64,000 bases of DNA from Xanthocytophaga flava. Lineage in GTDB: Bacteria; Bacteroidota; Bacteroidia; Cytophagales; 172606-1. The notes beneath the pieces were generated by a model. That model did not search any database. It was not told the origin of the DNA and was given only the letters and a program-made list of their open reading frames with translations. Made by a program: the position numbers and the translations under genes. The DNA is taken from NCBI RefSeq assembly GCF_030068545.1, contig NZ_JASJOR010000023.1:62001-126000 (forward strand). The letters run 5' to 3'. Positions within the stretch are counted from its first letter, which is position 1. Each line of letters opens with the position of its first letter. Below are positions 51,334 through 60,400 of this stretch, piece by piece.

Positions 51334-52308
51334 ATGATTCGTAACGACTGGACCCGCGAAGAAATCGCTGAAATTTTCAACTCTCCTATATTAGATTTGA
51401 TTTATCGTGCAGGCACTGTACATCGTCAGCACCACGACCCACAGGAAGTGCAAGTTTGTACTTTACTTTCAGTGAAAACAGGTGGTTGTCCGGAAGACTG
51501 TGCCTATTGTCCACAAGCCGCACGCTATCAGACTAATGTAAAAGTGCATAGATTGCTGGAGGTAGAGGAAGTGCTGGAAACAGCCCAGCGAGCCAAAGAC
51601 AATGGCAGTACTCGTTTTTGTATGGGAGCTGCCTGGCGGGAAGTACGTGACAACAAAGACTTTGACAAAGTACTGGATATGGTCAAAGGTGTAAACCAAA
51701 TGGGTATGGAAGTATGCTGTACATTGGGTATGCTGACACCTGATCAGGCAATGAAACTGAAAGATGCAGGTTTGTATGCTTATAACCATAACCTGGATAC
51801 GAGTGAGGAGTTCTACAACGAAATCATCACTACCCGTAATTACGACGATCGCCTGGAAACAATTGAACATGTACGTAAGTCTGGTATCTCTGTATGTGCG
51901 GGTGGTATCATTGGATTAGGAGAAACTGAAAACGATCGTATTGGCATGTTGCATGTACTGTCGACCCTTCCTGAACATCCTGAGTCTGTGCCTGTGAATG
52001 CATTAGTCCCTGTAGAAGGTACTCCACTGGAAGATCAAGAACGTGTTTCTGTATGGGAAATGGTACGAATGATTGCTACTGCACGTATTATTATGCCACG
52101 TGCAATGGTGCGTTTATCCGCAGGTCGTATACGTATGAATACAGAAGAGCAGGCACTATGCTTTCTGGCAGGAGCTAACTCTATTTTTGCCGGAGATAAA
52201 CTGCTGACAACTCCAAACCCAGAAGTAGATGCAGATAAAATGTTGTTCCAGACATTAAATCTGAAACCTCGTAAGTCATTCAAAGAAGAAGCTGTGGCAG
52301 CTTGTTAG
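51334..52308 (+). CDS. bioB: Biotin synthase
   Basis: The 324-residue product is a radical-SAM enzyme that inserts sulfur into dethiobiotin. It has GGCPEDCAYCPQAA, whose CxxxCxxC binds the 4Fe-4S cluster, NHNLDTSEEFY, and the conserved ICAGGIIGLGE-like motif (VCAGGIIGLGE), and ends with the Arg-containing VRLSAGRI and FLAGANSIFAGDKLLTT for the 2Fe-2S cluster. It stands alone with a strong terminator, 46 kb from bioFDA. Confidence 0.97.
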   Translation: MIRNDWTREEIAEIFNSPILDLIYRAGTVHRQHHDPQEVQVCTLLSVKTGGCPEDCAYCPQAARYQTNVKVHRLLEVEEVLETAQRAKDNGSTRFCMGAAWREVRDNKDFDKVLDMVKGVNQMGMEVCCTLGMLTPDQAMKLKDAGLYAYNHNLDTSEEFYNEIITTRNYDDRLETIEHVRKSGISVCAGGIIGLGETENDRIGMLHVLSTLPEHPESVPVNALVPVEGTPLEDQERVSVWEMVRMIATARIIMPRAMVRLSAGRIRMNTEEQALCFLAGANSIFAGDKLLTTPNPEVDADKMLFQTLNLKPRKSFKEEAVAAC

Positions 52309-52328
52309 TAAATTCTCTTCTAGTAATA

Positions 52329-52370
52329 CAGAAAAAGCCTTTTTGTTTCTGAACAAAAAGGCTTTTTCTG
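52329..52370 (+). terminator. Terminator of bioB
   Basis: A 19-bp perfect stem (52329-52347 with 52352-52370; CAGAAAAAGCCTTTTTGTT) with loop TCTG, T-rich near the end. Confidence 0.9.
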
Positions 52371-52540
52371 TAAACGGGTGTCATGTTGCAGGGATATTAG
52401 TACCCTGAAAAAGATTGAAACAGGAGCTATCTCCAATTTAAAGAGCAGTAAATCAATCTCCATGAATACGCTTAGTTCAATGCAAAATGATTTTTAGAAA
52501 GGACAAGGTAGTCAGTTCGACCAGCAGAGTGCTTTCTCTT

Positions 52541-52964
52541 TATTCACTGCAATTTTATTTTTGCGCATAGTTCACGGCACGGTTCCTGTTTGAGCCTGTC
52601 TCGGTTGCCTGGTCATGAAAACAGGATTTGATCATAATTCACGGCAAATTTTGTTTTGCTATGAATTCACGGCAAGAGACCTCGTGTGCCTAACTCACGG
52701 CAAAAACTTTTTTGACCGGAACTCAGGTCTTTTTTTATTTTAACTGGAGTTCAGGTTGTTCAGAGAGTCAACCGGAAATCCACTTGTTCACAGGTTTCAA
52801 CCTGTATGCAGGTAATTTTTAAAAGCAACCTGACTACAAGTTATTTTTGAATCTAACCTGGATGCCAGTTGTTTGTTGTGTCGATCCGTTTTTAGGTTAA
52901 TGGCTCATGTGTAATCTCGTTAATCGGATTTCAGTTTAGTGACGACTTGTTTGTCGGTTGTCTG
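52541..52964 (+). repeat. 28-bp-period degenerate tandem array, long copy
   Basis: Units begin at 52541, 52569, 52597, 52636, 52664, 52692, 52720, 52748, 52776, 52805, 52833, 52861 and 52889, with a final 48-base end. Most are exactly 28 bases; exceptions are 39 at 52597 and 29 at 52776. Left units share AATTCACGGCAA; right units share CAGGTT at the start and AACCTG at the end, so junctions form the palindrome AACCTG-N4-CAGGTT. The middle is T-rich. No reading frame persists. It is homologous to 10861-11170 on the opposite strand. Confidence 0.8.
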
Positions 52965-52986
52965 AATCATGGGTAGCACGGATTCG
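52961..52986 (+). repeat. Dispersed repeat TCTGAATCAyGG type, copy 2
   Basis: TCTGAATCATGGGTAGCACG, then GATT, directly abuts the array end and parallels 10271-10296. It is followed by GAAGATTTTTACAGATT, as at the first copy. Confidence 0.6.
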
Positions 52987-53260
52987 AAGATTTTTACAGA
53001 TTAATAAAAGCGCCTACTTGATTTTTTGAAGTGACAATCCGTTCATAGACAATCTATTTGAATGTAAGGACAGGTTAGCTCTATCTGGTTGCAAACCTTA
53101 CAGGCAATTCTTTTATGGAATCAAAAATAATTTTGAATCTAATAGTAGAGTCTGTATGTTAACGATTGCCTTACGAGGGCAACTAACTTGTATAATACTC
53201 ATACAGAACTAAACTCCTCCATAAAATAACACCCATTCAGTTACCAAACCTTTACAAGGT
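52987..53260. other. Region upstream of the macroglobulin gene
   Basis: About 270 bases with no gene, RNA or clear promoter match. Confidence 0.4.
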
Positions 53261-56200
53261 ATGTTGTACAAAAACCTTATTATTACACTTATACCAGCTT
53301 TGTTTACATTTTTTGCGTACGCACAAAACAAAACCTCTATGCCCAACTATGATTATTCAGGTGCCTGGAAACAGGTACAACAATTTGAAGACAAAGGATT
53401 ACCCGAATCAGCTTTGAAAGTAGTAAATGAGATTTATCAGAAGGCCAAAACTGAGAAAAACTCTGCACAACTTGTCAAGGCTGTTATTCACCAATTTAAG
53501 TTTGCCGATTACAAAGAAGAGAATGCATTTGTTAAGAATATCAATGAATTACGAACGCAGATTTCCTCTGCTGACTTTCCGGTAAAGCCTGTATTACATT
53601 CCATGCTGGCAGAGATGTACTGGAATTATTACACCAATAACCGCTGGAGATTTCGTAATCGAAGTGAGACAGTAAACTTTAACAATGAGGATATTGAAAC
53701 ATGGGGTCTGGATAAACTTATACAGGAGACTTTTCATGAACACCAACTGGCTTTACAAAATGCTGAGGAATCAAAGAAGTTAAAAATAGATGTATATCAG
53801 GAAGTTTTGCATAGCGGAAACACCGAAGGGAGAGTAGTACGTCCTACACTTTATGACTTTCTGGCACATCGGGCTTTGGGTTTTTATACCAGTGAGGAAG
53901 TTGAAATTACCAAACCTGCTTATTCCTTTACAATCAGTTCTGGAGACTATCTGAAAGATGCACAGTCTTTCGCCAATCTTCAGCTGGCATCACAGGATAC
54001 ACTTTCTCAGAAATTCCATGCTTTACAGATCTACCAGGAACTAATTCGGTTTCATTTGAAGGATGCAGATCCGGATGCGTTGGTTACATTAGATATAGAA
54101 AGGTTGTCTTTTGTGAAACAACATCTGACATTGACCACCAAAAATGAATTGTATCTGGCTGCCTTACAAAGTCTGGAAGAAAAAACAATTAAAAATCCTG
54201 TTTCGACTCGTGTCACTCATGCTATTGCTCAGATATGGGTAGAAAAAGGTGGTCAGTATAAACCTTTACAGTCTGATGAGCATAAATTTGATTTGAAGAA
54301 GGCTTATGAGATTTGTGATCAGGCAAAGAAACGTTTTCCTCAATCGGATGGCGCTGCTTTATGTCATAATCTACAAATCTCTCTGGAGCAGAAATCGCTA
54401 GCTGCGAAAGTAGAGAAGGTTAACTTACCCAATCTGCCTTTTCGCACATTAGTTACTTACCGCAATGTAACAGAGGTACACTGGCGTCTCGTAAAAGTGA
54501 ATCGTGAAGAAGTGCATGCGCAACGAATGAAGTGGCGTAATAACTATAATGTAGATCAGGAGCAAAAGTTTCTGGAGTGGTCTACGGCCAAACCAGCTCT
54601 GAAAACAGGCAAATACACATTATCAGATGACAAAGAGTACCAACCTCATAGTACGGAAATAAAACTGGATGGTCTTGCAGAAGGCGAATATATGGTTTTG
54701 CTAAGTAATACTCCAGATTTTAAAACTACTAAAAATGGCTTGGCTTATGCTTTCACTACGATCTCTTCACTTAGTTATATACACCGCAATCTGGATGAAG
54801 GTAGTACAGAATTTTTTGTATTGCATCGTCAGACCGGTGAGCCTATGGCTGGTATACAGGCTCAGGTATTTGTACAAAAATATAGTTCCAAGCTACAGGA
54901 TTATGTATACAACAAAGAGAATGTATATGTGACAGATGCCAAAGGAAGATTTGTGGTTCCCTATCGCAATGCCAAAAGCTATGACGACCGTAACTTCTTT
55001 GTTGAGTTTAGTACTCAGAAAGATAAACTAAGCATGCGGGATATTGATGATGAAGGTTACTATGGAACTCATCTGTATCAGTATCCGCATGGCAAAGCAG
55101 AAACACATACAAATGCTATCCTGTTTCTGGATCGGGCTATTTATCGTCCTGGACAAACCTTGTATTACAAAGGTTTGGTACACAACACAGATGGGAGGAC
55201 TTCCACGATTCTTCCTAACTATACTACAACTGTTACTTTCCATGATGTAAACCATCAGGTTGTAGCTACACAAACGGTAACTACCAATGAGTATGGAACC
55301 TTTAGCGGAACATTTACTACTCCTTCCAAAGGATTGATGGGGCAAATGTACCTGAATGTATCGGGAATAGGCATTGTTTACTTCTCTGTAGAAGAATACA
55401 AACGCCCTAAGTTTGAAGTAAAATTCAATCCGGTGAAAGGGTCATTCCGTTTGGGGGAAACAATTCAAACAGAAGGAACTGCTCAGGCATATTCAGGGGC
55501 CAATATCGATGGCGCACAGGTTGCCTATCGGGTTGTACGTACTGCACGATTCCCTATTTGGTGGTGGTACTGGAGAGGGTATTATCCCACTTCTCCTGAA
55601 ATGGAGATTACTCATGGTGTAACTCAAACAGATGCTACAGGCAAGTTTCAGGTTTCCTTTACTGCCATTCCGGATGAGTCTGTTGACAAATCATCTGATC
55701 CTACATTTGATTATAAAGTATATGCAGATGTGACAGATATTAATGGTGAAACTCACAGCTCCCAGATGGTGGTAAGTATAGGATACAAGGCATTGGTAGT
55801 AGGAGTAGATGCACCAGATATAGACAAAGCAGATGCAAAGGCATTGGAAAAGAAATGGACTATCCGGACAACAAACCTGTCTGGTGAGTTTGAAGCAGCA
55901 AAGGGTTCGATTAAAATCTGGAAGTTAAAAAATCCTTCCCGTGCTTTCCGCGAACGTCTTTGGGAACGCCCTGACAAACATGTTTTCTCTCAGGAAGAAT
56001 ATTATAAGTTATTTCCTCAGGATTTGTATGCTGAAGAGTCAAATTTTTATAAATGGGAGAAAGAGAAGGAAGTGCTGTCTGTTGATTTCAATACCAGTGA
56101 AGCAAAAGAGTTTACCGTAAACAATTTGAAGAGCTGGAGTTTGGGCAAATACCAACTGGAAATTACTTCTACTGATAAATACGGACAAGCAGTAAAGGAA

Positions 56201-59200
56201 ACCTCCTATTTTACTGTAATGGACTCCGATGGAAAAACATTAGCTTATCCAACTATGTTTGAAATATCCAGTCTGAAGGCTACAGCGGAGCCAGGTGAAA
56301 AGGCTACACTGTTGGTTGGTACAGCTACAGACAAAGCAAAGATGTTGTATGAAGTAGAACAGGACGGTAAGATTCTTTCACAGGAATGGATAACACTCAA
56401 AAATGAACAACATCGGTTTGAAATACCTGTAAAAGAGGAGTATCGTGGTAATATTATGGTTCATTATAGTTTTGTCCGGGATGGCAGGTTGTATACAGAG
56501 AATACCACCATTGTAGTGCCTTATACCAACAAACAACTGGAGATTCAATTTGAAACCTTCCGTGACAAACTTCAACCTGGACAACAGGAACAATGGAAGT
56601 TAAAACTTGCTGGCAAACAAGCGGATAAAGTAATGGCTGAAATGGTGGCTACGCTATATGATGCATCACTGGATGTATTCCGTCCACATGGTTGGTATGC
56701 CAGTTTCTACAATGCTGTGTCTGGTCGGTTAGGCTGGCAAAGTCAGAATGGATTTGAAGAAGACGATTTCAGAAGTTTTCAGAAAGAGTGGAGCCGTTCA
56801 GATTATCGGAGCTACTCCGGACCGTCTTATGATAACCTGAACTGGTTTGGCTATTATTTTGGTGGAGGAGGTAGATTGTATAGAAGCAAAGGTATAATGG
56901 CAGATATGAAAATGGAAAGTGCAAAGCCTGGCGCACCCATGGTAAAGCAAAAAAAATCTGCCATGAAGGAAGAAGAATCAGTTGATCTGGGAATGGCAGA
57001 AGCGGCACCTGCGGTAGTTGCGGATTCTGATGCTAAAAATTCTTCGCGTAAACAAGATAGTGTAAAAGGAGGAATTGAAACCAATGAAGTAGATATGTCC
57101 AATGTTAAGGTTCGGACAAACTTTAGTGAAACGGCTTTCTTCTATCCTCACTTATTGACAAATGATAAAGGTGAGATTAGTATCAACTTCACCATTCCGG
57201 AAGCATTAACCCGCTGGAAGATGCTGGGTTTTGCCCATACAAAAGAGTTGCAGTCCGGTAGTGTGGTTAAGGAACTGGTTACCCAGAAAGACTTGATGGT
57301 AGTTCCTAATCAGCCTCGTTTTTTCCGGGAAGGTGACAAGATGCAGTTTGCTGTAAAGATTACCAGTCTATCTGATAAAGATCTGAATGGGCAAGCCCAA
57401 CTGGAGTTTTTTGATGCTCTTACCATGCAGCCTGTTACTTTGCTGACTAGTAAAACAGAGAGTCAGAAGAGTTTTTCGCTGAAAGCCAAACAAAGCACTA
57501 TTTTGGATTGGAGTATTGCCATACCTGAAGGTATTCAGGCTATTTCATATAAAGTAGTTGCCAAAGCTGGCGATTTTTCAGATGGAGAATCTATGGTGTT
57601 ACCTGTAGTAACCAACCGCATGCTGGTTACAGAAACAATGCCTTTGCCAATCCGAGGCAAGCAAACCAAAGAATTCAAGCTGGAAAAACTGGTAAACAAT
57701 AACTCTAAAACACTGAAAAGTCATCGGTTTACATTAGAGTTTACTTCCAATCCCGCATGGTATGCTGTACAAGCACTACCTTATCTGATGGAGTATCCGT
57801 ATGAATGTGTAGAACAGACCTTCTCCCGTTTTTACGCCAACAGCATGGCTTCGCATATTGCTAACTCTAATCCAAAAATCAAACGTGTATTTGATACCTG
57901 GAAGAACTATCAGCCAGATGCGTTGCTTTCAAACCTGGAAAAAAATCAGGAACTAAAGTCAGCGCTGTTGGAAGAAACTCCCTGGGTACTCAATGCCAAA
58001 GACGAAAGCCAGCGTAAGCGGAATGTAGCTTTGTTGTTTGATCTTAACCGTATGGCAGATGAGCAGGAGCGTGCACTGGATAAAGTACAGAAGGCACAGC
58101 TTTCCAGTGGTGGTTTTTCCTGGTTTCCCGGTTTTCCTGAAGACCGCTATATGACACAGCACATTGTGTCAGGCTTGGGACATCTGGATGCCTTGGGTGT
58201 AAAATCAGTACGTGAAGACAATCGTACCTGGCAGATGACTCAGAAGGCAATAGGTTTCCTCGATAGTAAAATGCATAACGACTATGAATATCTGAAAGCG
58301 GAAGCTAAAAAAGGTCGTATCAAACTAGAAGAGAAACACATTGGATACTTTGAATACCATTATTTGTATACACGAAGTTACTTCAAAGACGTAGAAGTAA
58401 ATAGTACATACAAAGAGGCTTTCAATTATTATCTGGGACAGGCTAAGAAATACTGGCTGAACAATAATACCTATATGGAAGGCATGGTAGCACTGGCACT
58501 GCATCGCTTTAACGACAAGACAGTTCCTGCTGCTATTATCAAGTCGCTGAATGAGCGGGCTTTGAAGTCTGAAGAGATGGGAATGTACTGGAAAAATGAA
58601 TATGGTTACTACTGGTATCAGGCTCCAATCGAAACTCAGGCATTACTGATTGAAGTATACGATGAAGTTGCCAATGATCAAAAAGCTGTAGATGAGTTGA
58701 AGGTTTGGTTACTGAAGCAAAAGCAGACACAAGACTGGAAGACGACCAAAGCCACTTCGGAAGCTTGTTATGCTCTGTTGCGTAGAGGAAGTGATGCACT
58801 GGCAGACGATCGTTTGGTAGAAGTAAGTGTAGGCAAAGAGAAAATAGATCCACTGAAACAGGATGCTACAAAAGTGGAAGCAGGTACAGGGTACTTCAAA
58901 ATGGCCTGGACTGGGAGCGAAATTACACCAGAGATGGGTAAGATTACAGTTTCTAAGCCAACAGATGGAGTTGCCTGGGGAGCCGTGTACTGGCAGTACT
59001 TTGAGCAATTAGATAAAATTACCCCTGCTGAAACTCCATTGAAACTAAAAAAACAACTCTTTTTACAAACGAATACAGACCGTGGACCTGTTATTTCCCC
59101 TATTACAGAAGGAACAGAGCTCAAAGTAGGAGATCTGGTGAAAGTACGTATAGAATTAAGAACTGATCGTACAATGGAGTATGTGCATCTGAAAGATATG

Positions 59201-59458
59201 CGTGCTGCCGGATTTGAACCTGTAGAAACTATTTCCCGAAGTAAATACCAGGATGGATTGTGGTATTATGAAAGCCCAAGAGATTTGGCTACCAATTTCT
59301 TTATGGGATATCTACCTAAGGGAACATACGTATTTGAATATGCACTACGTGTTTCTCAGAAAGGAGATTTCTCAAATGGAATAAGCACTATTCAGTGTAT
59401 GTACGCACCCGAATTTAGCAGTCACTCAGAAGGTGTGCGGGTGAAGATTGCGAAATAG
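53261..59458 (+). CDS. Bacterial alpha-2-macroglobulin family protein
   Basis: The 2065-residue product starts with a signal peptide (ITLIPALFTFFAYAQ) without a lipobox. A long N-terminal region (30-600) is followed by a MG2-type domain (FLDRAIYRPGQTLYYKGLV), several MG-like beta domains, and a bait-like flexible stretch with Lys/Ala/Glu (about 1210-1280: KSAMKEEESVDL..., KNSSRKQDSVKG). The central A2M domain reads FSETAFFYPHLLTNDKGEI and WKMLGFAHTKEL. At C1516 the thioester motif CVEQ is present (YPYECVEQTFSRFY). These proteins trap proteases in the periplasm or at the surface. No pbpC partner gene is adjacent. A hairpin terminator follows. Confidence 0.93.
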   Translation: MLYKNLIITLIPALFTFFAYAQNKTSMPNYDYSGAWKQVQQFEDKGLPESALKVVNEIYQKAKTEKNSAQLVKAVIHQFKFADYKEENAFVKNINELRTQISSADFPVKPVLHSMLAEMYWNYYTNNRWRFRNRSETVNFNNEDIETWGLDKLIQETFHEHQLALQNAEESKKLKIDVYQEVLHSGNTEGRVVRPTLYDFLAHRALGFYTSEEVEITKPAYSFTISSGDYLKDAQSFANLQLASQDTLSQKFHALQIYQELIRFHLKDADPDALVTLDIERLSFVKQHLTLTTKNELYLAALQSLEEKTIKNPVSTRVTHAIAQIWVEKGGQYKPLQSDEHKFDLKKAYEICDQAKKRFPQSDGAALCHNLQISLEQKSLAAKVEKVNLPNLPFRTLVTYRNVTEVHWRLVKVNREEVHAQRMKWRNNYNVDQEQKFLEWSTAKPALKTGKYTLSDDKEYQPHSTEIKLDGLAEGEYMVLLSNTPDFKTTKNGLAYAFTTISSLSYIHRNLDEGSTEFFVLHRQTGEPMAGIQAQVFVQKYSSKLQDYVYNKENVYVTDAKGRFVVPYRNAKSYDDRNFFVEFSTQKDKLSMRDIDDEGYYGTHLYQYPHGKAETHTNAILFLDRAIYRPGQTLYYKGLVHNTDGRTSTILPNYTTTVTFHDVNHQVVATQTVTTNEYGTFSGTFTTPSKGLMGQMYLNVSGIGIVYFSVEEYKRPKFEVKFNPVKGSFRLGETIQTEGTAQAYSGANIDGAQVAYRVVRTARFPIWWWYWRGYYPTSPEMEITHGVTQTDATGKFQVSFTAIPDESVDKSSDPTFDYKVYADVTDINGETHSSQMVVSIGYKALVVGVDAPDIDKADAKALEKKWTIRTTNLSGEFEAAKGSIKIWKLKNPSRAFRERLWERPDKHVFSQEEYYKLFPQDLYAEESNFYKWEKEKEVLSVDFNTSEAKEFTVNNLKSWSLGKYQLEITSTDKYGQAVKETSYFTVMDSDGKTLAYPTMFEISSLKATAEPGEKATLLVGTATDKAKMLYEVEQDGKILSQEWITLKNEQHRFEIPVKEEYRGNIMVHYSFVRDGRLYTENTTIVVPYTNKQLEIQFETFRDKLQPGQQEQWKLKLAGKQADKVMAEMVATLYDASLDVFRPHGWYASFYNAVSGRLGWQSQNGFEEDDFRSFQKEWSRSDYRSYSGPSYDNLNWFGYYFGGGGRLYRSKGIMADMKMESAKPGAPMVKQKKSAMKEEESVDLGMAEAAPAVVADSDAKNSSRKQDSVKGGIETNEVDMSNVKVRTNFSETAFFYPHLLTNDKGEISINFTIPEALTRWKMLGFAHTKELQSGSVVKELVTQKDLMVVPNQPRFFREGDKMQFAVKITSLSDKDLNGQAQLEFFDALTMQPVTLLTSKTESQKSFSLKAKQSTILDWSIAIPEGIQAISYKVVAKAGDFSDGESMVLPVVTNRMLVTETMPLPIRGKQTKEFKLEKLVNNNSKTLKSHRFTLEFTSNPAWYAVQALPYLMEYPYECVEQTFSRFYANSMASHIANSNPKIKRVFDTWKNYQPDALLSNLEKNQELKSALLEETPWVLNAKDESQRKRNVALLFDLNRMADEQERALDKVQKAQLSSGGFSWFPGFPEDRYMTQHIVSGLGHLDALGVKSVREDNRTWQMTQKAIGFLDSKMHNDYEYLKAEAKKGRIKLEEKHIGYFEYHYLYTRSYFKDVEVNSTYKEAFNYYLGQAKKYWLNNNTYMEGMVALALHRFNDKTVPAAIIKSLNERALKSEEMGMYWKNEYGYYWYQAPIETQALLIEVYDEVANDQKAVDELKVWLLKQKQTQDWKTTKATSEACYALLRRGSDALADDRLVEVSVGKEKIDPLKQDATKVEAGTGYFKMAWTGSEITPEMGKITVSKPTDGVAWGAVYWQYFEQLDKITPAETPLKLKKQLFLQTNTDRGPVISPITEGTELKVGDLVKVRIELRTDRTMEYVHLKDMRAAGFEPVETISRSKYQDGLWYYESPRDLATNFFMGYLPKGTYVFEYALRVSQKGDFSNGISTIQCMYAPEFSSHSEGVRVKIAK

Positions 59459-59480
59459 AACCAAGAGTCTGTATTAACAT

Positions 59481-59514
59481 AAAGCCCTTGCAGATAACTA
59501 TCTGCAAGGGCTTT
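59481..59514. terminator. Bidirectional terminator
   Basis: AAAGCCCTTGCAGAT (59481-59495) pairs with ATCTGCAAGGGCTTT (59500-59514) around a 4-base loop, between convergent genes. Confidence 0.9.
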
Positions 59515-59520
59515 TATATT

Positions 59521-60012
59521 TTAAGCAGGTTGTTGAAGAAACTCGCGGGTTTGTAGTGCTTCTTTAAATTTTTGCTTTAGAATGCGTTGTTGTCCTTTGT
59601 CTTTGACTTCCTGTAAATCTATCTCGTGAAATTCGTTTCCAATCCATAAGTAGATCACAAACATACTCATTTCTGCTTTCTTGATTTCTGTCCAGTTGTA
59701 CTGTCTGACTTTAGAGAAAAGAGAAAACTTATAACTTATCTTCTCCTCGTTGAGTAGGAAAAAAGTTCCTAATGGTAAAGAATAGAGGTTACGCCCCTTG
59801 TAAAGATATACCGCTCCGATTGCCAGCCCAAGACATAATAGTGCATTGACTAGCGAAATGACCAGATAAATATCTGTCTGGGTCAATCCTAAAATAAATA
59901 AGAAAACAGAACCCATTCCAAATAAAATTCCTATGATAAGTAGGATTTGCCGCTCTGTTTGTGAAGGTGTAACCTGATTATATGGGTCCAGATCTACATA
60001 AAAATTTTCCAT
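59521..60012 (-). CDS. Two-span membrane protein of unknown function
   Basis: The 163-residue product has two adjacent hydrophobic segments (ILLIIGILFGMGSVFLFILGL and YLVISLVNALLCLGLAIGAVYL), then a PH-like beta-rich C-terminal domain (LGTFFLLNEEKISYKFSLF, YNWTEIKKAEMSMFVIYLWI). The layout, two spans then a sensor-like domain, resembles the protein at 40035 but without obvious sequence identity. The ATG at 60012 is preferred to TTG 60042. Confidence 0.65.
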   Translation of the reverse strand: MENFYVDLDPYNQVTPSQTERQILLIIGILFGMGSVFLFILGLTQTDIYLVISLVNALLCLGLAIGAVYLYKGRNLYSLPLGTFFLLNEEKISYKFSLFSKVRQYNWTEIKKAEMSMFVIYLWIGNEFHEIDLQEVKDKGQQRILKQKFKEALQTREFLQQPA

Positions 60013-60042
60013 AGGCTTTTGGCGATGCCCCGAAAGATACAA

Positions 60043-60400
60043 CGCATTTTTATTACTATCCTAATTTTAGTTTAGATATTAATATACTTATAATAGTGTG
60101 GCAGATAAAGGTTGCGTATCTTGTCATATTACAACAAAAACTACGCCTAATGAAAAATATCAGCTACCCTTGCTCGCTAAATTTCTTTTGAAAAACTGAT
60201 TATAATAGCGGACTTGATTTTACCAGCTTGATAAGGTTAATATATTCAGTTTTTCACTAGCTGACAATGAATTAATTATGATGAAAATGAAACAGTAAAA
60301 CAGCCCATCACTATTTTGTTTTCGAAAACATTACTTTTTATTGTTCAGTTGTATCAATAGGAAAGAAAATACATTCATTTCATAAATATTGTCTCTCATA
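60043..60400. other. AT-rich region between divergent genes
   Basis: About 360 bases. TATTTTG (near 60315) is one base short of the -7 consensus and could serve the AAA gene. No gene or repeat is seen. Confidence 0.4.

Noticed and set aside
51469..51870. 133-codon ORF opposite bioB
   Set aside because: Antisense to a strongly conserved radical-SAM gene.
52541..52964. CRISPR-like array
   Set aside because: The period is too short for repeat plus spacer, units are degenerate with no identical direct repeats, and no cas gene exists in the window.
58539..59124. Minus-strand ORFs of about 100-118 codons in the macroglobulin gene
   Set aside because: Shadows with leucine- and serine-rich random composition.
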